A model generated the notes under the pieces. It saw only the letters and a list, made by a program, of their open reading frames with translations, was not told the origin of the DNA and made no database searches. From a bacterium (GTDB lineage Bacteria > Bacteroidota > Ignavibacteria > Ignavibacteriales > Ignavibacteriaceae): a DNA stretch of 64,000 nt. Shown here piece by piece: positions 59,686 to 64,000 of the stretch. How positions within the stretch are numbered: position 1 is the stretch's first letter; every line of letters begins with the position of its first letter. A program made the translations under genes and the position numbers. Location of the stretch: positions 1,426,001 through 1,490,000 of the forward strand of contig JADJWC010000001.1 of NCBI GenBank assembly GCA_016716565.1, written 5' to 3'.

Positions 59686-59962
59686 ATTTCACTTTTTAAT
59701 ATTGATTGATAAACAGCAAATTTCCCTCTTTTAGTTCAAATTAATCTTAATAAAATAAAAAAAACAACAAAATGACGTATTAAGTAAATATTAATTTTCA
59801 GAAAAAACTTGAATTCATCAGGAATATACCAAATATTTGTTGGTGTAAATTAAAACTTTTTCATCCGGGGTGGGAAGAAAATGTTGAGGGCTTATATTTG
59901 ATACAATTTCATTTCTTAACTAACCATAAATCACATTCACAAATTAATATAGGAGAAGATGT
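59686..59962. other. 277-bp divergent promoter region
   Basis: AT-rich, between the M16 pair and the TonB receptor. It ends with TAACTAACCATAAATC, resembling the start of the cargo leader, but with 25 more bases before AGGAGA. No repeat or small gene seen. Confidence 0.5.
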
Positions 59963-60655
59963 ATGAGTAAATTCTTTACCTTCATCGTAACAAACTTTCT
60001 CCTGTTCTCATCTTTAGCTTTTGCTCAAACATATACCATAAGCGGTAAAGTTACAGATGGAATGAACGGAGAACCTCTGATTGGAGCAAATATCTTTTTA
60101 CAGGGAACGTCCTGGGGTGCTGCATCGGATGCACAAGGAAATTATTCTATTGTAGCAAAACCTGGAAAATATACAATCACCTGTAGCTATATCGGCTATG
60201 ATAAGGTTGAACAGGATATCAATCTTATGGGTGATATGACCATGAATTTTAGTCTGAAAGAATATCAGTTCACCCTTAGTGTAACTGTATTATCCGATAG
60301 GGTCAGAGAAAGAGAAACACCTGTCGCCTATACAAATATCAGTAAAGAGCAAATGAAATTTAATCTGGGTTCTCGTGATATTCCTTTAGTTATGAATACA
60401 ACTCCTTCTGTTTTTGCTACAGATTTGGGTGGTGGAGCAGGAGACGCCAGAATTAATGTTCGTGGATTTAATCAAAGAAATATTGGAATAATGATTAATG
60501 GTATTCCAATCAACGATATGGAAAATGGTTGGGTATATTGGTCTAATTGGGATGGTTTGGGTGATGCTACATCTTCTATTGAAATGCAACGGGGTTTGAG
60601 TGCTGTCAACCTTGCAACTCCGTCCATTGGTGTACAGTATGAACATTATAACTGA
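59963..60655 (+). CDS. TonB-dependent receptor, N-terminal fragment (frameshifted gene)
   Basis: Signal peptide 1-21 (SLAFAQ). About 24-110 is a carboxypeptidase-D-regulatory-like domain (YTISGKVTDGMNGEPLIGANIFLQGT...YIGYD), then the plug (LSDRVRERETPVAYTNIS, INVRGFNQRNIGIMINGIPIND, WDGLGDATSSIEMQRG). The frame stops at 60653-60655 just after ATPSIG. The following frame has MNIITDPTQHKAG, the usual next block, so an extra base lies near 60631-60640. Receptors of this class import large substrates across the outer membrane using TonB energy; no SusD partner is adjacent. Confidence 0.88.
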   Translation: MSKFFTFIVTNFLLFSSLAFAQTYTISGKVTDGMNGEPLIGANIFLQGTSWGAASDAQGNYSIVAKPGKYTITCSYIGYDKVEQDINLMGDMTMNFSLKEYQFTLSVTVLSDRVRERETPVAYTNISKEQMKFNLGSRDIPLVMNTTPSVFATDLGGGAGDARINVRGFNQRNIGIMINGIPINDMENGWVYWSNWDGLGDATSSIEMQRGLSAVNLATPSIGVQYEHYN

Positions 60656-62717
60656 TCCAACTCAACATAAAGCTGGTGCATTCTTTCAAAGTGAAATAGG
60701 TACCGGTGGATTTAGTAAGCAAACATTATTTGGGCATACAGGATTAGTTGATGGTAAGTTTGCAATGAGTTTTGGTGGAGTCCGAAAAGTGGGTGATGGA
60801 CATGCAGATAAAGTTTGGACGGATGCTTGGGCATATTATCTTGGTATGGCTTATCAAGTTAACACTGATAACAGATTAGAACTATATGCTATGGGTGCAC
60901 CACAGCAGCATGGACAAAGACGTTGGTCATTAAACGCGGCGACTTTTAGTCATGAGCTGGCGAGCGATTTGGGTTTTCCAGATGAAGCATTAAATGATCC
61001 AAGATTAAGAGAGCAAGGTCTGCTTTATAATTCAAACTGGGCTGGTGTTAGTACAGCTTATGATGGCTTGCAGTGGCAAAGATCATACTGGAACAATGAT
61101 ATCAATCAACGCTATGACGCGAGTTCGATAAATGAAAGTGTAAACTATTTTCATAAACCCTTGGTTAACCTGAACTGGTACTCTCAATTTTCTGATGTTT
61201 TCAGCTTGTATTCAACCGTATATTATTCTGGTGGACAGGGCGGTGGATCGGGAACATTTGGTAGCTTAAATTATAATACAAGTTTGTTACAGAGAGTTGT
61301 TGATTGGAATTCGACAATTGAAGAAAATATGAACAGCATTGTTTTCGACGATCCTTATGGCACTGGTGATTCATCTTTTTATGCAATTACAACTGATAGA
61401 AGAAACGATCCAAACTATAATCGTAGTGGTATTCTGAGAAACAGTGTGAACAATCAGTGGACTCTGGGTGCAATATCAAAAGCTTACTGGAAGGCGAGTA
61501 ATACTTTAAATACATCTTTTGGTATAGATGTACGAAGAGCCGTCATAGATCATTATAGAGAGGTACGCGATTTATTAGGAAACGATTTTTATCATTATAA
61601 TGGAAATGAATTCGAAAGTGGCACTCAATACTTTAAGAAATTAAGTGATCGCATTGATTATGACAATACCAATACTGTTAGTTGGCTTGGAGGTTATATT
61701 CAAGCAGAGTGGACAAAGGATATTTATACCGTATATGGTACTGCTGGTTATACAATGATAAAATATGATTACGTTGATCATTTCAGAATGGATGATTCCG
61801 GTGGCGAATTAACTTTGGATCCTGACTGGTTAAGTGGATATCAGTTCAAAGGTGGAGCAAGCTTTAGAACATCAGATAACGTTCAATTATATGTAAATGG
61901 CGGTTACGTCTCAAAAGTACCTGTATTTGATGGCGTTATTAGCGATTGGAACTCTACATTAATTGAAGATCCCAAGAATGAAATATTTATATCATTCGAA
62001 CTAGGTGCTAATACTAATTTTCTGCAGAAGGAATTGACATTAAATGGAAATTTATACTTTACAGATTGGTCTGATAGGGTTGATAATAGAAATCCCTCAG
62101 GGACTGATGATTTAGTAAGACTTTTTGATGTCAGCTCTCGGCATATGGGTGTTGAATTACAAGGTGCCTGGCAGCCGGTTAGATTTTTTAGGCTCGATGC
62201 TGCTTTTAGTTATGGCATTTGGGAGTACACAGATGATGTAAATGGAGTATATATTTTTAATGATTTTCCTGATTCCACAGTTGAACAAAACGCTTACATC
62301 AAAGACTTGAAAATTGGTGATGCCCCGCAGACTCAACTTGCGGCTTCGATTACTATTTTCCCTGTTCAGGGTATGCAAGCCCAATTACTCTGGAGATCTT
62401 ATAGTAATTATTATTCTCAGTTCGATCCTGTCAGCAGAAGCAACCCGGACGATAGAGAACAAACTTGGCAAATACCTACTTATAACCTGCTTGAGTTGCA
62501 TTTTGCATATGGCTTACCCAGCCAAGTACTCGGTTTGGATGTGACTCTTTTTGCTCACGTATTTAACTTGACCAATGAGTTGTATGTACAGGATGCAATT
62601 GATAACAGTGAATTCAATGCTTGGTCTGTGGATGGGAAGAATCACAAAGCTGATGATGCGGAAATCTATCCTGGTATGCCAACTTCCTTTAACGTTGGAT
62701 TCAGCGCTGCATTCTAA
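60600..62717 (+). CDS. TonB-dependent receptor, barrel fragment
   Basis: Continues the gene at 59963; the natural reading begins at about MNIITDPTQ (60642). It is about 690 residues of beta-barrel, with strand-loop repeats such as SKVPVFDGVISDWNSTL and VTLFAHVFNLTNELYVQDAI, and ends in the aromatic SFNVGFSAAF, the expected C-terminal strand for outer-membrane assembly. No independent ribosome site or signal peptide. Terminator follows. Confidence 0.88.
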   Translation: MLSTLQLRPLVYSMNIITDPTQHKAGAFFQSEIGTGGFSKQTLFGHTGLVDGKFAMSFGGVRKVGDGHADKVWTDAWAYYLGMAYQVNTDNRLELYAMGAPQQHGQRRWSLNAATFSHELASDLGFPDEALNDPRLREQGLLYNSNWAGVSTAYDGLQWQRSYWNNDINQRYDASSINESVNYFHKPLVNLNWYSQFSDVFSLYSTVYYSGGQGGGSGTFGSLNYNTSLLQRVVDWNSTIEENMNSIVFDDPYGTGDSSFYAITTDRRNDPNYNRSGILRNSVNNQWTLGAISKAYWKASNTLNTSFGIDVRRAVIDHYREVRDLLGNDFYHYNGNEFESGTQYFKKLSDRIDYDNTNTVSWLGGYIQAEWTKDIYTVYGTAGYTMIKYDYVDHFRMDDSGGELTLDPDWLSGYQFKGGASFRTSDNVQLYVNGGYVSKVPVFDGVISDWNSTLIEDPKNEIFISFELGANTNFLQKELTLNGNLYFTDWSDRVDNRNPSGTDDLVRLFDVSSRHMGVELQGAWQPVRFFRLDAAFSYGIWEYTDDVNGVYIFNDFPDSTVEQNAYIKDLKIGDAPQTQLAASITIFPVQGMQAQLLWRSYSNYYSQFDPVSRSNPDDREQTWQIPTYNLLELHFAYGLPSQVLGLDVTLFAHVFNLTNELYVQDAIDNSEFNAWSVDGKNHKADDAEIYPGMPTSFNVGFSAAF

Positions 62718-62738
62718 TCTTGATTACTTTAAGAGAGA

Positions 62739-62766
62739 GGCTGCCTTAGAGGAGGCAGCCTTTTTT
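62739..62766. terminator. Rho-independent terminator between converging genes
   Basis: GGCTGCCT (62739-62746), loop, AGGCAGCC (62753-62760), six T. It serves the TonB receptor gene and lies only 3 bp from the lepB stop. Confidence 0.88.
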
Positions 62767-62769
62767 ATA

Positions 62770-63741
62770 TTAGTGCAGAAGTAATAAAATTCTATCGGTC
62801 CGGATAGATCCGAGAAGTTTAAATAACTGTGAAAAAGGAATATCTCTATCCCAGGAAAAAAGAGTGATGAAAGCTTCGCCAACAACCATATCTCTCGGAA
62901 CCAATCCCCAGAATCTGCTGTCAAGGCTATCGTCCCTATTATCGCCCATCATGAAATAATAATCTTTTTTAAACGTATACGATGAAACAGGATTTCCTTC
63001 GATAGTAACAGCACCATTTTTCATATCAACAACACGCTTACCATATTCACGATCAATAATTGTTCGCCATTGTTCAACGTTGTATTTGTTCAAAGGAATT
63101 GTTGATCCTTTCCGCGGGATGAAAAGAGGTCCGTAGTTATCTTCATTCCATGGCATCCCTTTTGGAAAGATTCTCGGCTCAGCAACTCCCTTTGGAACCG
63201 GTTTAAGAAAATTTCCGTACCTGCCTTTATAATATTTTATGAAAGTCGGTCTCCAAAACTCTTTTCCATTTACAAATACAACTTTATCTTTTATCTCAAC
63301 AGTATCACCCGGAACTCCAATACATCTTTTCACATAGTTTACTCCGCGCTCTGTAGCGAAAAGCTGATCACGATCTCCCGGGTATTCAAATACAACAATG
63401 TCTTTAGCTTTTGGTTCTTTGAAAGCAGGCAAACGGAAAAAAGGGAGTTCAATTTCTGTAAACGGAATATATTTTGGCGATGAAGCACCATAGATAAATT
63501 TATTAACAAGAACAAAATCACCAACTAGAATTGTATCTTCCATAGAGCCGGTTGGGATTCTTGTATTCTGAATAATAAAGGTTATAATAAAGAAAGCTGC
63601 AATTGCTGCCCAGAATAACTGTCTGAAGAATTCAATAAACTTTTCAGTTAATGTTTCCGGTTTTTTTCTTTCTTTCTTTTTCCAGAATAAAATTTTTTTT
63701 AATTGCTTTTCTGTTTCCGGGGAAGTGTTTTTATCTGTCAT
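62770..63741 (-). CDS. lepB: Signal peptidase I
   Basis: 323 residues. One membrane helix (about 41-58), then the catalytic Ser66 in RIPTGSMEDT and Lys138 in YVKRCIGVPGD, box D PGDTVEIKDKVVFVNGK and box E GDNRDDSLDSRFWG. It removes signal peptides from secreted proteins at the periplasmic face of the inner membrane, which would include the T9SS cargo here. A 60-70-residue stretch (about 165-235) between boxes D and E is longer than in E. coli-type minimal enzymes and fits the phylum. Confidence 0.95.
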   Translation of the reverse strand: MTDKNTSPETEKQLKKILFWKKKERKKPETLTEKFIEFFRQLFWAAIAAFFIITFIIQNTRIPTGSMEDTILVGDFVLVNKFIYGASSPKYIPFTEIELPFFRLPAFKEPKAKDIVVFEYPGDRDQLFATERGVNYVKRCIGVPGDTVEIKDKVVFVNGKEFWRPTFIKYYKGRYGNFLKPVPKGVAEPRIFPKGMPWNEDNYGPLFIPRKGSTIPLNKYNVEQWRTIIDREYGKRVVDMKNGAVTIEGNPVSSYTFKKDYYFMMGDNRDDSLDSRFWGLVPRDMVVGEAFITLFSWDRDIPFSQLFKLLGSIRTDRILLLLH

Positions 63742-63898
63742 TTTTTAAGTTGTAAAAATGGTGTTGCTAAAATTGGATGATTTATATTTATAGAATTATT
63801 AAAAAAACGGTGTGAAATATAATCTCTTTACAATTAAGAAGAAGGTTAAATTTTAATAGAAGGATTATTTCTGATAAGAATGAACCAAAATCAACATA

Positions 63899-64000
63899 TC
63901 ATGCAGGATTTGTAATAACAGGAATGTGGATTTTATCAAGCATTTGCAAAACACTGTCCTTCTGAATTATATATTGTACTTTTAGTTCATCTTTTACCGG
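63899..64000 (-). CDS. Possible 3' end of a minus-strand gene, cut by the window edge
   Basis: The minus strand is open from 64000 to TGA at 63901-63899, 33 codons ending IHIPVITNPA. The composition (charged N-part, KDEL, QKD) is protein-like, but the stretch is short and I recognise no family. The 157 bp between it and lepB are AT-rich and otherwise empty. Confidence 0.35.
   Translation of the reverse strand, partial: PVKDELKVQYIIQKDSVLQMLDKIHIPVITNPA

Noticed and set aside
1..64000. tRNA, rRNA or riboswitch genes
   Set aside because: No cloverleaf-like segments with T-loop GTTCGA-type cores, no rRNA sequence and no recognisable aptamer consensus were seen by eye; a covariance search could still find a divergent one.

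Overview
The window is AT-rich, densely coding bacterial DNA. It most likely comes from a member of the Ignavibacteria (Bacteroidota/Chlorobiota branch). The main evidence is eight secreted proteins ending in the same type IX secretion system (T9SS) C-terminal domain (core QNYPNPFNPSTT, last strand KKMxLLK). Supporting evidence is a hybrid two-component regulator with a Y_Y_Y sensor and AraC output, a TonB-dependent receptor with a carboxypeptidase-like N-domain, a bacterial alpha-2-macroglobulin/PBP1C pair, and AGGAGG-led starts. No rRNA, tRNA, CRISPR array, prophage or transposase was seen.

Layout. 1-3.5 kb: 3' part of the hybrid regulator, then a small Asp-box protein, a lipoprotein and an orphan T9SS tail protein. 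3.5-4.4 kb: a structured intergenic region, then khpA. 4.5-22.4 kb: a tandem block of very large T9SS cargo genes (three beta-helix genes, one of them frameshifted and fused to a five-bladed propeller; an M28 peptidase; a LamG/ThuA-like protein; an S41 peptidase). They are separated by palindromes and two copies of an unannotated membrane microprotein gene. 22.6-25.7 kb: a small secreted protein and four tandem lipoproteins of one family, which also includes the lipoprotein near 2.7 kb. 25.8-33.6 kb: alpha-2-macroglobulin and pbpC, both broken by single-base frameshifts. 33.7-35.0 kb: a DUF1028 T9SS protein. 35.2-38.8 kb (minus): floA, a membrane-anchored coiled protein and a UvrD-type helicase. 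39.1-41.7 kb: clpC. 41.8-43.7 kb: another T9SS beta-helix protein. 43.8-48.7 kb: a PCD-type pterin dehydratase, pyrE, an M64 peptidase, a SpoIIE-type phosphatase and an aldehyde dehydrogenase. 48.7-52.5 kb (minus): a multi-PAS hybrid kinase with a frameshift in its receiver. 52.6-57.0 kb: truA, an SDR, DUF2231, a beta-barrel, an enoyl-CoA hydratase and an unknown protein. 57.1-59.7 kb (minus): a tandem M16 peptidase pair. 60.0-62.7 kb: a frameshifted TonB receptor. 62.8-63.7 kb (minus): lepB. The right edge may hold the end of another minus-strand gene.

How it fits together. Most of the first 35 kb serves the cell surface: cargo for T9SS (whose machinery is not in this window), lipoproteins, and an envelope-defence pair (alpha-2-macroglobulin with PBP1C). 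The right half is ordinary housekeeping and signalling. The most notable unexplained signals are: (i) two copies of a 35-48 residue membrane microprotein that differ almost only at synonymous sites; (ii) helically phased GCAACATAG direct repeats upstream of both members of a lipoprotein paralogue pair; (iii) a recurring unit of 28-bp palindrome plus a copy of the terminal T9SS-tail codons after cargo genes; (iv) a five-member lipoprotein family with a fixed C-[HQE]-E-N lipobox context. Eight apparent single-base frameshifts, mostly +1 and two in homopolymers, raise the question of residual sequencing errors and should be settled before any of these genes is called dead.
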